DNA from: Pseudocitrobacter cyperus
GTDB lineage: Bacteria > Pseudomonadota > Gammaproteobacteria > Enterobacterales > Enterobacteriaceae
Length of the DNA: 64,000 bases
Assembly (NCBI RefSeq): GCF_039889165.1
Contig: NZ_JAYMYY010000001.1
Coordinates: 62,001-126,000 of the forward strand
Direction: 5' to 3'
Position 1 is the first letter of the stretch. Each line of letters starts with the position of its first letter. The notes under the pieces are model-generated. The model did not search any database. It was not told the origin of the DNA and saw only the letters and a list, made by a program, of their open reading frames with translations. A program made the position numbers and the translations under genes. Of the stretch, positions 33,486 to 43,533 are shown in pieces.

Positions 33486-36119
33486 TTAACGCGGCAGGGC
33501 CGTTCCCCATTGACGCCACTCTTTCGGCTCTTCTTCCTGGAGCAGGAAGTGTTTGCCTGCCTGTGCTTTCGGCGCCAGCGGCGTACCTGGCGGTGTGGCA
33601 AAGGCAATACCACCACGGATGAACTGGTTGAAGGTGCCGGTTTTCACCACGCCGCCCGTCAGACCGAAATCGAGACTGTAACCGGACGCCAGCCAGAAGA
33701 CCGAGTTGTTTCGCACCAGATGCTGATAGCGCTGACTGATACGTAGTTCAACCATTACGCGATCCGACAGGGAGCCTAACGTCAGACCCGTTACTGTTCC
33801 CACTTCAATGCCCCTGAACAGCACAGGTGTACCGATGCCCAGAGAACCCGCCTCTGGCGCTTCCACCACCAGGTTCAGGCCGTCGAGGTAGCGGGAGTCT
33901 GCGATAGTGGCTTCCTGTAGTTCGAAGTCACGACGCGGAGAACCTTGCCCCATCTCAACGTTGATATAGGGTTGCAGGATGGTATCGAGATGCTCAACGC
34001 CCGCAGCGGAAATTTGTGGGGTGACTACCGAGAAGCGGCTACCGCGACGCGCGAAGGTATTCACATATTCCGGGTAGAGTACCGCTCGAGCCTGTACTTC
34101 ATTGCGCCCGGTGTTGAGTTCCAGCGTTTGCACCTGGCCGATATCAATGCCCAGATAGCGAATGGGCATACCCGCCGCCAGCTTACCGGCATCAAATGCA
34201 TGCAGGGTGATTTGACCGCCGACAGCACGAGCAGCGGTTTCTGAAGCGAACAGAATACGTTTGTCACCTTTACGCGTGTTTCGGGCAGCCCCGCTCAGGT
34301 TATCAAAGCTGATAGCCCCTTTCAGCGCCCGAGAAAGAGGGGATGCCTGTACGGTCAAACCACTGCCGTTAAGCTGAACTTTCGCTCCGCCTTCGGCCCA
34401 GAAAACGCTATCTGGTGTCAACAGGGCGCGATATTCCGGCTTGATATGCAACGAGATATCAAAAGCGTTGGCGCGTGGGCTGACGGTGATCACTTCCCCT
34501 ACTTCAAACTTGCGATACAGCACCACGGAACCGGCCTGGATGTCCGGGAGGGTCTCTGCCGTCAGGGTGAGGGTAGAGGTTGGCAGCTCGCTCAGGCTAT
34601 TCTCCTGGGCTTTCTCAAGGTTTGCATAAAGCGGGTAGTCCGCTTTCATCTCACCTTTTTCACCCGGCAGAATACGAATGCCGCCGCTCAGCCACTCATT
34701 GGCGCTGGCGCCAAGGAACTCAACGCCATCCAGCCCAACTTTCACATCGACGCGGCTGTTAACCACAAATTTGCTGTCGCCGTGAATCAATTCGCGATAT
34801 TGCGGCTCAACCGCAATAGTGAACGTTACGCCTTTGCGGGTCAGTTTACGTTCCATTACCTGACCCACCTTCACACCATGCAGGATCAACGGCTGCCCGG
34901 CATCAATGCCATAGCTTTCCGGCGCACTCAGGGATAGCGTCAGCACATCCGGCTGCTGTAGCAGCGTTTTGCTGGCAGGAAGGACATTAAATTCGCTACG
35001 GGGCTCGCCTTCGCCAGGAATCAGCGCAAAGGTACTCCCCGTGAGGAGCATACTCAGATTCGTGTTCTCAAGAGAGAGCTTCGGCTCCTGCAATTCAATC
35101 CGCGTTTTATCGCGCAGAAGAGTGACCACGCTGGGATCAACGGTCATTTCTCCGGTCACTGAACTGTCCGGGTTAAGCTGCAGTTTGGTCAGTTGCCCTA
35201 CTTCGAGTCCCTGGTAGAGCAGGGGAGTTGATCCCGCTTTCAGCCCCTGGGCACTGGGAAGTTGCAACTTAACCAGTACGCCGCGTTGGCTGTGCGCGAG
35301 GTCTTCATACAAACCGTATTCATCGTTTTGTGCGGCAACTTCGGAGTTCTCCGGCGAGTCGAAGGCAATGGCGCCATTGACCAGCGCCGTTAAGCTTTCT
35401 AACTGCACTTTCGCCCCACTCAAATCCACGTCAGCTTTGATACCGGACACATTCCAGAAGCGAGAGCCTTTTTTCACCAGATTGGTGAAGCGACGTTCGA
35501 TCAATACATCGATAGTCACGCCACGTTTGTTGGCGTTGATAGCATAATCGTACACTCGTCCGACCGGAATTTTGCGGTAGTAGACCAATGAGCCGCTGCT
35601 AAGAGAACCCAGATCGGGAGCGTGCAGGTGAATCATTAATTCGCCGTTATTCAGCCGATATTTCGGCTGCGTGTCTAACGCGGTGAAGTGGTCGCGGGCT
35701 TTACCTTTGCCGGGCATCATGCCGATATAGTTACCGCCGACCAGCGCATCCAGCCCGGAGACGCCAGCCAGCGAGGCTTTTGGCGTCACTAACCAGAATT
35801 GTGTGTCATCCCGCAGTGCGTCTTCCATATCATTTTTGATGCTGGCTTTCACTTCGATACGATTCAGGTCTTTAGTAAGACGAATCTCCTGTACCGTGCC
35901 GACTTCTACCCCCTGATAACGCACGGGCGTTCGGCCCGGCACGATACCGTCCGCCGACATAAAATCGATGGTGATGGTGGTGCCGCGATCTTCGTAGCTA
36001 TTCCAGATAAGCCAGCCTGCAATCATCAGCGCAATGATAGGCAATAACCAGAATGGCGATAGGCGACGTTTAATTTTAATTCTCGCTTCAGTCGGCGAAG
36101 CGGGCGTTTCCTGACTCAT
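33486..36119 (-). CDS. yebT: LetB (YebT), MCE-domain lipid transport tunnel
   Basis: Periplasm-spanning protein with an N-terminal membrane anchor (LSPFWLLPIIALMIAGWLIW) and seven MCE/MlaD repeats, recognisable by recurring blocks such as GIVPGRTPVRYQGVEVGTV, GLKAGSTPLLYQGLEVGQL and GIGTPVLFRGIEVGTV. LetB rings stack to form a hydrophobic channel for lipids between membranes. The ATG at 36119 (MSQETPAS) gives 877 residues, as in E. coli; it overlaps the end of yebS by 32 bases. Confidence 0.96.
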   Translation of the reverse strand: MSQETPASPTEARIKIKRRLSPFWLLPIIALMIAGWLIWNSYEDRGTTITIDFMSADGIVPGRTPVRYQGVEVGTVQEIRLTKDLNRIEVKASIKNDMEDALRDDTQFWLVTPKASLAGVSGLDALVGGNYIGMMPGKGKARDHFTALDTQPKYRLNNGELMIHLHAPDLGSLSSGSLVYYRKIPVGRVYDYAINANKRGVTIDVLIERRFTNLVKKGSRFWNVSGIKADVDLSGAKVQLESLTALVNGAIAFDSPENSEVAAQNDEYGLYEDLAHSQRGVLVKLQLPSAQGLKAGSTPLLYQGLEVGQLTKLQLNPDSSVTGEMTVDPSVVTLLRDKTRIELQEPKLSLENTNLSMLLTGSTFALIPGEGEPRSEFNVLPASKTLLQQPDVLTLSLSAPESYGIDAGQPLILHGVKVGQVMERKLTRKGVTFTIAVEPQYRELIHGDSKFVVNSRVDVKVGLDGVEFLGASANEWLSGGIRILPGEKGEMKADYPLYANLEKAQENSLSELPTSTLTLTAETLPDIQAGSVVLYRKFEVGEVITVSPRANAFDISLHIKPEYRALLTPDSVFWAEGGAKVQLNGSGLTVQASPLSRALKGAISFDNLSGAARNTRKGDKRILFASETAARAVGGQITLHAFDAGKLAAGMPIRYLGIDIGQVQTLELNTGRNEVQARAVLYPEYVNTFARRGSRFSVVTPQISAAGVEHLDTILQPYINVEMGQGSPRRDFELQEATIADSRYLDGLNLVVEAPEAGSLGIGTPVLFRGIEVGTVTGLTLGSLSDRVMVELRISQRYQHLVRNNSVFWLASGYSLDFGLTGGVVKTGTFNQFIRGGIAFATPPGTPLAPKAQAGKHFLLQEEEPKEWRQWGTALPR

Positions 36120-37371
36120 GAGCGTCCCAAAGTAAGCGGCTGTCCAGCCAATTAACAGCAAGAATAGTCAAAATAACCGCAGCACCGAAATAAAACGCTG
36201 CCGGGCCCATGGTAAATGCGAGAAGTTGATCGCGATTAATCAGCGACATGGTCAATGAGATCACAAATAAATCCAGCATCGACCAGCGACCAATCCACGT
36301 CACAAAGCGCAGTAAGAGTATACGAGTGCGTAAACCTTGCTCACATTTAGAATGGATACTAATGAGTAGTGTAAACAGCACAATAATTTTGGTAAACGGT
36401 ACCAGAATGCTGGCGAAGAATACCACGGCAGCGACGGCAACGTTACTGTCAGCCAGAGAGAGGATCCCCGACATGATGGTATCCTCCTGTCGCCCGCCGT
36501 TGACATAAATAATGGAAATCGGCAAAAAGTTTGCTGGCAATAAAAACACCACCGAGGCGATAAGTGCGGCCCAACACTTTTGTAAACTCTGGCGGCGACG
36601 GCGATAGAGCGGAACGTGACAGCGATGGCAGCGGCCGCGTGAATCAGGAAAACCTGTGTAGTGACAGTCGAGGCACACCATCAGCCCTTCATTAGGCCGG
36701 GTGGCAGGGCGTTGAGGATAAAAGCGCTCCCATAGCTCCTCGATGTTCAAATGAATCAGCGTCAGGATGCTAAGTATCACCAGCGAAATAAAGGCCAGCA
36801 GACCGAGCCCCGGTTGCAGGAATGCATAGTCCTGAACCTTAATCGAGGCAACCGCAATGCCCACCAGATAGATATCCAGCATCACCCACTCTTTAAGTTT
36901 CTCAAGCATCAACAGCACCGGGCGCAGGTTCATACCCAGGATATTGCCGAGCCAGAGATAGGCGATGGCGACAACCAGCACCGCAGGCGCGGCAATGCTA
37001 CAAAACAGAACCATTGCTGCGGTGATAGGGTCGCCCTGAGCGGTCATCTGCTGAATGCCGTGTAATACATTTGCGTCAATACGCACCCCAAGGAGGTGCA
37101 GACGTAATAAGGGCTCGCTCCAGGCAAAGGGCATCAGCAGCAGCATGGCGATCGCCATTGCGCCCAGCCGCGTCAGAGACCAGTCACGGCCATCGCGGAT
37201 TTTGGCATCGCAGCGCGGGCAATAGGCGCATTGGTGCGATTTTACGACCGGTAACTGAAAAAGCATATCGCACTGCGGGCAACGTTGATATTGTGCCTGC
37301 GGGATCGGGTCGCCGATCGCATGGATACGAATTTTATGAGCCGGTGTAAGGCGTGTTGTTTTTAGTGGCAT
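36088..37371 (-). CDS. yebS: LetA (YebS), inner membrane partner of LetB
   Basis: PqiA-family integral membrane protein of 427 residues, equal to E. coli. Two treble-clef-like zinc ribbons are visible (CPQCDMLF with CAYCPRCDAKI near the N terminus; CLDCHYTGF with CHRCHVPLYRR in the middle), each followed by about four hydrophobic helices. It works with LetB in lipid movement between membranes (inferred from family work). It overlaps yebT and heads the leftward yebS-yebT-rsmF unit. Confidence 0.95.
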   Translation of the reverse strand: MPLKTTRLTPAHKIRIHAIGDPIPQAQYQRCPQCDMLFQLPVVKSHQCAYCPRCDAKIRDGRDWSLTRLGAMAIAMLLLMPFAWSEPLLRLHLLGVRIDANVLHGIQQMTAQGDPITAAMVLFCSIAAPAVLVVAIAYLWLGNILGMNLRPVLLMLEKLKEWVMLDIYLVGIAVASIKVQDYAFLQPGLGLLAFISLVILSILTLIHLNIEELWERFYPQRPATRPNEGLMVCLDCHYTGFPDSRGRCHRCHVPLYRRRRQSLQKCWAALIASVVFLLPANFLPISIIYVNGGRQEDTIMSGILSLADSNVAVAAVVFFASILVPFTKIIVLFTLLISIHSKCEQGLRTRILLLRFVTWIGRWSMLDLFVISLTMSLINRDQLLAFTMGPAAFYFGAAVILTILAVNWLDSRLLWDAHESGNARFAD

Positions 37372-37515
37372 TTATTACATCGTTGAATGAATGTATCTCT
37401 CTATCTTAACCCATGAATCGATTGAACTTGAGCCCTGACGCATTTAATGCTTATTTTATAGGGGTATGTGCCGTCCATGGGGCCGGTGATTGAAGTAGAC
37501 AATATTGGTTTAATA

Positions 37516-38013
37516 ATGAACAAAACAGAGTTTTACGCGGATTTGAACCGTGATTTTCAGGCATTGATGGCAGGTGAGACGAGTTTTCTGGCGGTAATCT
37601 CCAACACCAGTGCGTTGCTTTTTGAACGACTGACTGATGTCAACTGGGCCGGTTTTTATCTACTGGAAGGCGATACGCTGGTGCTGGGGCCATTCCAGGG
37701 CAAGCTGGCCTGCGTGCGCATCCCGGTTGGAAGGGGCGTTTGCGGCACGTCTGTCGCGAAAAACCAGGTACTGCGTGTGGATGATGTCCATGCATTCGAT
37801 GGCCATATCGCCTGTGATAGTGCCAGCAACGCCGAAATCGTTCTACCGCTGGTGGTGAACGGGCAGGTGATTGGCGTGCTTGACATTGATAGCCCAACCT
37901 TTTCTCGCTTTGACGAAGACGACGAAAAAGGGCTGCGTGAGCTGGTTGCACATCTTGAAAACGTGCTTGCCGCCACCGATTATCAAAAATTCTTTGCACC
38001 CATCGAAGGATAA
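37516..38013 (+). CDS. msrC: Free methionine-(R)-sulfoxide reductase MsrC (YebR)
   Basis: GAF-fold enzyme reducing free Met-R-sulfoxide. The ATG at 37516 gives 165 residues (MNKTEFYADLNRDF), equal to E. coli. The redox cysteines are visible in KLACVRIPVGRGVCGTSV and GHIACDSASNAEIVLPL. A frame extends 16 codons upstream to 37468 but without homology. It is divergent from yebS. Confidence 0.94.
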   Translation: MNKTEFYADLNRDFQALMAGETSFLAVISNTSALLFERLTDVNWAGFYLLEGDTLVLGPFQGKLACVRIPVGRGVCGTSVAKNQVLRVDDVHAFDGHIACDSASNAEIVLPLVVNGQVIGVLDIDSPTFSRFDEDDEKGLRELVAHLENVLAATDYQKFFAPIEG

Positions 38014-38110
38014 TCAACGGATAACGTAGCATTTAGCGATAGCGTCATTATAATGACGCCTGTTCATGCCTGCGGCTTGTTGGCTACGTCCGTTGTAATC
38101 AGGAAATTTC

Positions 38111-38785
38111 ATGGAAAATCAACCTAAGTTGAATAGCAGTAAAGAAGTTATCGCATTTCTGGCCGAACGTTTTCCGCACTGCTTCAGTGCTGAAGGTGAA
38201 GCTCGTCCTCTGAAAGTCGGTATTTTTCAGGATCTTGTCGAGCGCGTTAATGGTGAAATGAACCTCAGCAAAACGCAATTACGTTCCGCATTACGTCTCT
38301 ATACCTCAAGCTGGCGCTATCTGTACGGTATCAAAGCTGGTGCAGTACGAGTCGATCTCGACGGTAACCCTTGTGGTGAACTTGATGAGCAGCATGTTGC
38401 TCATGCGCGTCAGCAGCTTGAAGAAGCCAAAGCACGCGTGCAGGCGCAGCGCGCTGAACAGCAGGCGAAAAAGCGCGAAGCTGCCGCTGCTGCGGGTGAA
38501 ACTGAAGCACCTCGTCGTGAGCGTAAGCCACGTCCGCCGGTCCGCCGTAAGGAAGGGGCTGAGCGTAAACCACGCGATGCAAAACCAGCCGCTAAAGCCG
38601 TGCGTGAAGAAAAGCTTACTCCTGTTTCCGACATTTCTGCGCTGACCGTTGGTCAATCCCTGAAAGTCAAAGCGGGCAATAACGCAATGGACGCCACGAT
38701 TCTGGAAATCACCAAAGATGGTGTCCGCGTACAGCTTACTTCTGGTATGTCAATGATAGTACGCGCAGAACACCTGGTGTTCTGA
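38111..38785 (+). CDS. proQ: RNA chaperone ProQ
   Basis: FinO-domain RNA-binding protein that binds many sRNAs and mRNA 3' ends; affects osmotic control of ProP. The 224 residues (E. coli 232) comprise the FinO domain (about 1-120, NSSKEVIAFLAERFPHCF...), a highly basic Ala/Arg/Lys linker (about 120-170) and a C-terminal Tudor-like domain ending MSMIVRAEHLVF. AGGAAATTTC precedes the ATG. prc follows after 19 bases, as in E. coli. Confidence 0.97.
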   Translation: MENQPKLNSSKEVIAFLAERFPHCFSAEGEARPLKVGIFQDLVERVNGEMNLSKTQLRSALRLYTSSWRYLYGIKAGAVRVDLDGNPCGELDEQHVAHARQQLEEAKARVQAQRAEQQAKKREAAAAAGETEAPRRERKPRPPVRRKEGAERKPRDAKPAAKAVREEKLTPVSDISALTVGQSLKVKAGNNAMDATILEITKDGVRVQLTSGMSMIVRAEHLVF

Positions 38786-38804
38786 AACGGAGGCCGGGCC
38801 AGGC

Positions 38805-40853
38805 ATGAACAAACTTTTTAGGCTCTCCGCCCTTGCTGGCCTGTTTTTAATAACAGGCCACGCCTTAGCGGTGGAAGATATTACCCGTGTTGATCAAATT
38901 CCGGTTCTTAAGGAAGAGACACAGCACGCAACGGTGAGCGAGCGCGTAACGTCGCGCTTTACCCGTTCCCACTATCGTCAGTTCGATCTTGACCAGTCTT
39001 TTTCTGCAAAAATATTTGATCGCTATCTGAATCTGCTCGATTACAGCCACAACGTGCTGCTTGCCAGCGATGTCGAGCAATTCGCGGCGAAGAAAGGGCA
39101 GATTGGCGATGAGTTGCGCTCCGGCAAGCTCGATGTTTTTTACGATCTCTACAATCTGGCGCAAAAACGACGTTTCGAACGTTATCAGTACGCGCTGAAA
39201 GTGCTTGAACGTCCGATGGACTTCACCGGCAACGACACCTTCAATCTTGACCGGGCTAAAGCGCCATGGCCGAAAGATGAAGCTGAGCTGAATGCGCTCT
39301 GGGATGGGAAGGTCAAGTTCGATGAACTGAGCCTGAAGCTGACCGGGAAAGATGAAAAAGAGATCCGCGAAACCCTGACGCGCCGTTATAAATTCGCGAT
39401 TCGCCGTCTGGCGCAAACGAACAGTGAGGACGTTTTCTCGCTGGCGATGACTTCATTCGCCCGTGAAATCGACCCGCACACCAACTATCTCTCTCCGCGT
39501 AACACTGAGCAGTTTAATACCGAAATGAGCCTTTCTCTGGAAGGTATCGGTGCGGTGCTGCAGATGGATGATGACTATACGGTTATCAACTCGATGGTTG
39601 CCGGTGGCCCGGCGGCGAAGAGCAAGTCTATCAGCGTCGGCGACAAAATCGTCGGTGTTGGTCAGGCGGGTAAGGGCATGGTCGACGTGATTGGCTGGCG
39701 CCTGGATGATGTGGTCGCACTGATTAAAGGGCCGAAGGGCAGTAAAGTTCGCCTGGAAATCCTACCTGCGGGTAAAGGGGCAAAAACCAAAACTGTCACC
39801 CTGACGCGTGAACGTATCCGTCTGGAAGACCGCGCCGTGAAGATGTCGGTGAAAACCGTTGGTAAAGAGAAAGTCGGCGTACTCGACATTCCGGGCTTCT
39901 ATGTTGGCCTGACGGAAGACGTCAAGGTACAGTTGCAGAAGCTGGAAAAACAGAACGTCAGCAGCGTTATTATCGACCTGCGTAGCAACGGCGGCGGCGC
40001 ACTGACGGAAGCCGTATCGCTTTCCGGTTTGTTTATCCCTTCAGGCCCGGTTGTGCAGGTGCGTGATAACAACGGTAAAGTGCGCGAAGACAGCGATAAC
40101 GACGGCGTGGTTTACTACAAAGGGCCGCTGGTGGTGCTGGTTGACCGCTTTAGCGCCTCGGCCTCGGAAATCTTTGCTGCGGCAATGCAGGATTATGGTC
40201 GTGCTTTGATCGTCGGTGAACCGACCTTTGGTAAAGGTACCGTGCAGCAGTATCGCTCTCTGAACCGCATTTACGATCAGATGCTGCGTCCTGAGTGGCC
40301 TGCGCTGGGGTCGGTGCAGTACACCATTCAGAAGTTCTACCGCATTAACGGCGGCAGTACGCAGCGTAAAGGTGTGACGCCGGATATCCTGATGCCGACC
40401 GGTTCGGAAGAGACGGAAACGGGTGAGAAGTTTGAAGATAACGCATTGCCGTGGGACAGCATCGACGCGGCGACCTATGTGAAGTCTGACGATTTAACGC
40501 CGTTTGGCCCGGAACTGCTGAAACAGCATAATGCGCGAATTGCGAAAGATCCTGAGTTCCAGTACATCGTGAAGGATATCGCGCGCTTTAATGCGATGAA
40601 AGACAAACGCAACATCATCTCTCTGAACTACGCCCAGCGTGAGAAAGAGAACGAAGAAGATGATGCTACCCGTCTGGCGCGCGTTAACGATCGCTATAAG
40701 CGTGAAGGTAAACCATTGCTGAAGAAAATTGATGATCTGCCGAAGGATTATCAGGAACCGGATCCGTATCTCGATGAAACGGTGAATATTGCGGTTGACC
40801 TCGCCCATCTTGAAAAAGACAGGCCAGCGACAACGCCAGCAACCAGTAAGTAA
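38805..40853 (+). CDS. prc: Tail-specific protease Prc
   Basis: Periplasmic C-terminal processing protease that matures FtsI and degrades MepS with NlpI. The 682 residues equal E. coli. It has a signal peptide (FRLSALAGLFLITGHALA), a PDZ domain (about 235-330), and an S41 catalytic core with SIIDLRSNGGGAL-like IDLRSNGGG, the Ser in DRFSASASEIF and the Lys in EPTFGKGTVQ. An N-terminal helical DUF3340 and C-terminal DUF3340-type region are also present. Co-directional with proQ and followed by a terminator. Confidence 0.97.
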   Translation: MNKLFRLSALAGLFLITGHALAVEDITRVDQIPVLKEETQHATVSERVTSRFTRSHYRQFDLDQSFSAKIFDRYLNLLDYSHNVLLASDVEQFAAKKGQIGDELRSGKLDVFYDLYNLAQKRRFERYQYALKVLERPMDFTGNDTFNLDRAKAPWPKDEAELNALWDGKVKFDELSLKLTGKDEKEIRETLTRRYKFAIRRLAQTNSEDVFSLAMTSFAREIDPHTNYLSPRNTEQFNTEMSLSLEGIGAVLQMDDDYTVINSMVAGGPAAKSKSISVGDKIVGVGQAGKGMVDVIGWRLDDVVALIKGPKGSKVRLEILPAGKGAKTKTVTLTRERIRLEDRAVKMSVKTVGKEKVGVLDIPGFYVGLTEDVKVQLQKLEKQNVSSVIIDLRSNGGGALTEAVSLSGLFIPSGPVVQVRDNNGKVREDSDNDGVVYYKGPLVVLVDRFSASASEIFAAAMQDYGRALIVGEPTFGKGTVQQYRSLNRIYDQMLRPEWPALGSVQYTIQKFYRINGGSTQRKGVTPDILMPTGSEETETGEKFEDNALPWDSIDAATYVKSDDLTPFGPELLKQHNARIAKDPEFQYIVKDIARFNAMKDKRNIISLNYAQREKENEEDDATRLARVNDRYKREGKPLLKKIDDLPKDYQEPDPYLDETVNIAVDLAHLEKDRPATTPATSK

Positions 40854-40865
40854 TTTCACTAAATG

Positions 40866-40898
40866 AAACAGGCACAAGAGATTGTGCCTGTTTTTTTA
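40866..40898 (+). terminator. Rho-independent terminator after prc
   Basis: A stem AAACAGGCACAA/TTGTGCCTGTTT ending in a seven-T run, 13 bases after the prc stop. Confidence 0.92.
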
Positions 40899-41054
40899 CA
40901 TCCTTAAACCGGGCGTAAGCAAGTGTGCGAAAAAATGTAAAGTTGTGTCTTTCTCGTGACTTACCCGCCATGGATAGTTGAAAATTGTATTAATACCCAT
41001 ACGATGTGGGTAATCGCATAGTGCGCTTTGTTAAAACGAGGTTAAAAGTAAATT

Positions 41055-41939
41055 ATGATGCGAATCGCGCTCTTCCTGTTGACCAACCTGGCTGTGATGG
41101 TTGTGTTTGGGCTGGTGCTAAGCCTGACAGGAATACAGTCGAGCAGCATGACGGGCCTGTTGATTATGGCTCTGCTGTTTGGCTTTGGGGGTTCCATTGT
41201 TTCGCTGATGATGTCGAAATGGATGGCCCTGAAGTCGGTAGGTGGGGAAGTCATTGAGCAGCCGCGTAACGAAACGGAACGTTGGCTGATGGATACCGTC
41301 GCGCAACAATCGCGCCAGGCGGGGATTGGTATGCCGCAGGTGGCTATCTACCATGCGCCGGATATCAACGCTTTTGCAACCGGTGCGCGTCGTGATGCGT
41401 CCCTGGTGGCGGTCAGTACGGGTCTGTTGCAGAACATGAGCCGTGACGAAGCTGAAGCGGTTATCGCTCACGAAATCAGCCATGTGGCTAACGGCGACAT
41501 GGTTACGATGACGCTCATTCAGGGGGTGGTAAACACCTTCGTGATCTTCATTTCACGCGTGATTGCGCAGATTGCCGCCGGTTTCCTGAGTGGCAACCGT
41601 GATGATGGCGAAGAGAGCAGCAATGGCAACCCGCTGATTTACTTTGGTGTTTCCATGGTGCTTGAACTGGTATTCGGTATTCTTGCCAGCATTATCACCA
41701 TGTGGTTCTCCCGCCACCGTGAATTTCACGCCGATGCCGGTTCGGCCCGTCTGGTTGGTCGTGAGAAGATGATTGCCGCGCTGCAACGTCTGAAAACCAG
41801 TTATGAGCCACAGGAAGCCAGCAGCATGATGGCATTCTGCATCAACGGTAAGTCTAAAACGCTGAGTGAGTTGTTTATGACGCACCCACCGCTGGACAAG
41901 CGTATTGAAGCGCTGCGTACCGGTGAATACCTGAAATAA
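41055..41939 (+). CDS. htpX: Membrane zinc protease HtpX
   Basis: Inner-membrane M48B metalloprotease in quality control of membrane proteins. Two N-terminal helices (IALFLLTNLAVMVVFGLVLSL; GLLIMALLFGFGGSIVSLM) precede the zinc motif HEISH at 139-143. Further membrane segments follow, and EFHADAGSARLVG supplies the third ligand Glu. The 294 residues match E. coli (293). In E. coli it is controlled by CpxR; I did not identify a site here. Confidence 0.97.
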   Translation: MMRIALFLLTNLAVMVVFGLVLSLTGIQSSSMTGLLIMALLFGFGGSIVSLMMSKWMALKSVGGEVIEQPRNETERWLMDTVAQQSRQAGIGMPQVAIYHAPDINAFATGARRDASLVAVSTGLLQNMSRDEAEAVIAHEISHVANGDMVTMTLIQGVVNTFVIFISRVIAQIAAGFLSGNRDDGEESSNGNPLIYFGVSMVLELVFGILASIITMWFSRHREFHADAGSARLVGREKMIAALQRLKTSYEPQEASSMMAFCINGKSKTLSELFMTHPPLDKRIEALRTGEYLK

Positions 41940-41940
41940 T

Positions 41941-41972
41941 AAAAAAAGCGCCTGATTAAAGGCGCTTTTTTT
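41941..41972. terminator. Bidirectional terminator between htpX and yebQ
   Basis: AAAAGCGCC/GGCGCTTTT stem flanked by an A run and a T run, between two convergent genes. Confidence 0.9.
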
Positions 41973-41982
41973 CTGTGCCTGA

Positions 41983-43356
41983 TTAGCGTTGCGCGCGCGG
42001 TTGTGTCACCCGCAATCCACTGAACAATGCCGCGACGACCGCCAGACTTCCCGCCAGCAGCAGCGAAACATGCGTTCCGCTGTCACCAAACGCATTAAAC
42101 ATCAATGCCACCAACGCGGCACCCGTGCTTTGACCAAGCAGGCGAGCGGTGCCCAGCATGCCACTGGCACCGCCGCTGCGCTGACGAGGCGCGGCAGAAA
42201 TAATCGTATGGTTATTGGGGGACTGAAACAGACCAAAACCTGCCCCGCAAAGAATCATTCGCCAGATGATGTCGAGGTCTGAAGGCGAGGAGGGCAGCAG
42301 TGCAAGCGCAAATAATCCACAGGCCATGACCACCATTCCCAGCGCGCCAAGGAATCCGGCGTGCACTCGCTCGATCAGATAACCCGCCAGGGGCGCCATT
42401 ACCATCGTTGCCAGCGGCCAGGGGGTTAGCAACAGACCTGTTTCGACTTCGCTGCGTCCCATCATGGTTTGCAGGAAAAAGGGCAGTGAAACCAGCGCCA
42501 GCATCTGAGCGCAGAATGAACAAATGGAGGTGCAAATCGACAATGAAAACAGCGGAATACGCAGTAAATCCACGGGCAGCAACGGCACCGGTAAGCGCAA
42601 TTGCCGCCGGACAAAGAAAAAGCCGACAATCAGCAGCAGCACCACTTCTGCGACAACCTGAGTGATGGACTGCCCCTGAGCGAATCCACCAAGCGCGGTA
42701 ATGAGCAGGCCAAAGGTTAAGGCATTCATTATCGCGCTGGGCAGGTCGAAGCGCGTTGCCTGGTTACGCGTGGCATTGTGCGGCAGATACCGTACCGCCA
42801 GCAGCCAGGAGAGGACGCCCAGCGGAATATTGACCAGGAACAACCATTGCCAGGAGGCGACAGAAAGGATGGCCGCTGCAATGGTCGGCCCGGCGGCAGA
42901 GGAGACGGCGACGACAAATGAGTTGACCCCCATCCCGCGGCCAAGCTGTCGTTGTGGGTAGATAAGCCTGATTAGCGCTGTATTCACACTCATCAACGCC
43001 GCGCCACCGAATCCCTGGGCGACGCGGGCGAGAGTCAGCATCTCCAGTGAACTTGAGAGGGCGCATAAACCGGAGGCGAGGGTAAAGGCGATAAGGCCAA
43101 TTTTGTAGATCCGGTGGTAGCCAATCATGTCACCAAGAAAGGCCAGCGACAGCAGAGAGATAACGATAGCTATCTGATAGGCGTTGACTATCCAGATTGA
43201 GGCTGCCGGAGAGGCGTGGAGATCGCTGGCAATCGTTGGTAGCGCAACGTTAGCGATAGCCCCGTCGAGCACTGCCATGCTGATGCCGAGCACAATGGTC
43301 AGGATAGCGCCGTACCGTTGCGGTGCTGGCAGACCATCAGTAAGAGTTTTATCCAT
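41983..43356 (-). CDS. yebQ: MFS transporter YebQ
   Basis: A 457-residue DHA2-type major facilitator with about 14 hydrophobic helices, equal in length to E. coli YebQ. Family motifs include LPTIASDLHASPAASIWIVNAYQIA at TM2 and GFGGAALMSVNTALI. It is probably a drug or metabolite exporter; the substrate is unknown. It is divergent from kdgR, which in E. coli is associated with control of this gene. Confidence 0.94.
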   Translation of the reverse strand: MDKTLTDGLPAPQRYGAILTIVLGISMAVLDGAIANVALPTIASDLHASPAASIWIVNAYQIAIVISLLSLAFLGDMIGYHRIYKIGLIAFTLASGLCALSSSLEMLTLARVAQGFGGAALMSVNTALIRLIYPQRQLGRGMGVNSFVVAVSSAAGPTIAAAILSVASWQWLFLVNIPLGVLSWLLAVRYLPHNATRNQATRFDLPSAIMNALTFGLLITALGGFAQGQSITQVVAEVVLLLIVGFFFVRRQLRLPVPLLPVDLLRIPLFSLSICTSICSFCAQMLALVSLPFFLQTMMGRSEVETGLLLTPWPLATMVMAPLAGYLIERVHAGFLGALGMVVMACGLFALALLPSSPSDLDIIWRMILCGAGFGLFQSPNNHTIISAAPRQRSGGASGMLGTARLLGQSTGAALVALMFNAFGDSGTHVSLLLAGSLAVVAALFSGLRVTQPRAQR

Positions 43357-43533
43357 GTGAGAAGTGTGATTTTACGGAAATTATTAGTCAGGAAAATATT
43401 TTAGCATTGATTATTCGGCGGTATGTCGCAGATTTGTAACCAGGTTGCAGAAGATTCATTGCGACGAAGGCTTTGCGAAATTATAATAAAAACCGGTTCT
43501 ATTTTTTATAAAACAGTTGCGATGAGGTGATAA

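Noticed and set aside
43485..43515. Imperfect AT-rich palindrome between yebQ and kdgR as a KdgR operator
   Set aside because: It resembles the KdgR consensus only loosely, so I could not assign it with confidence.
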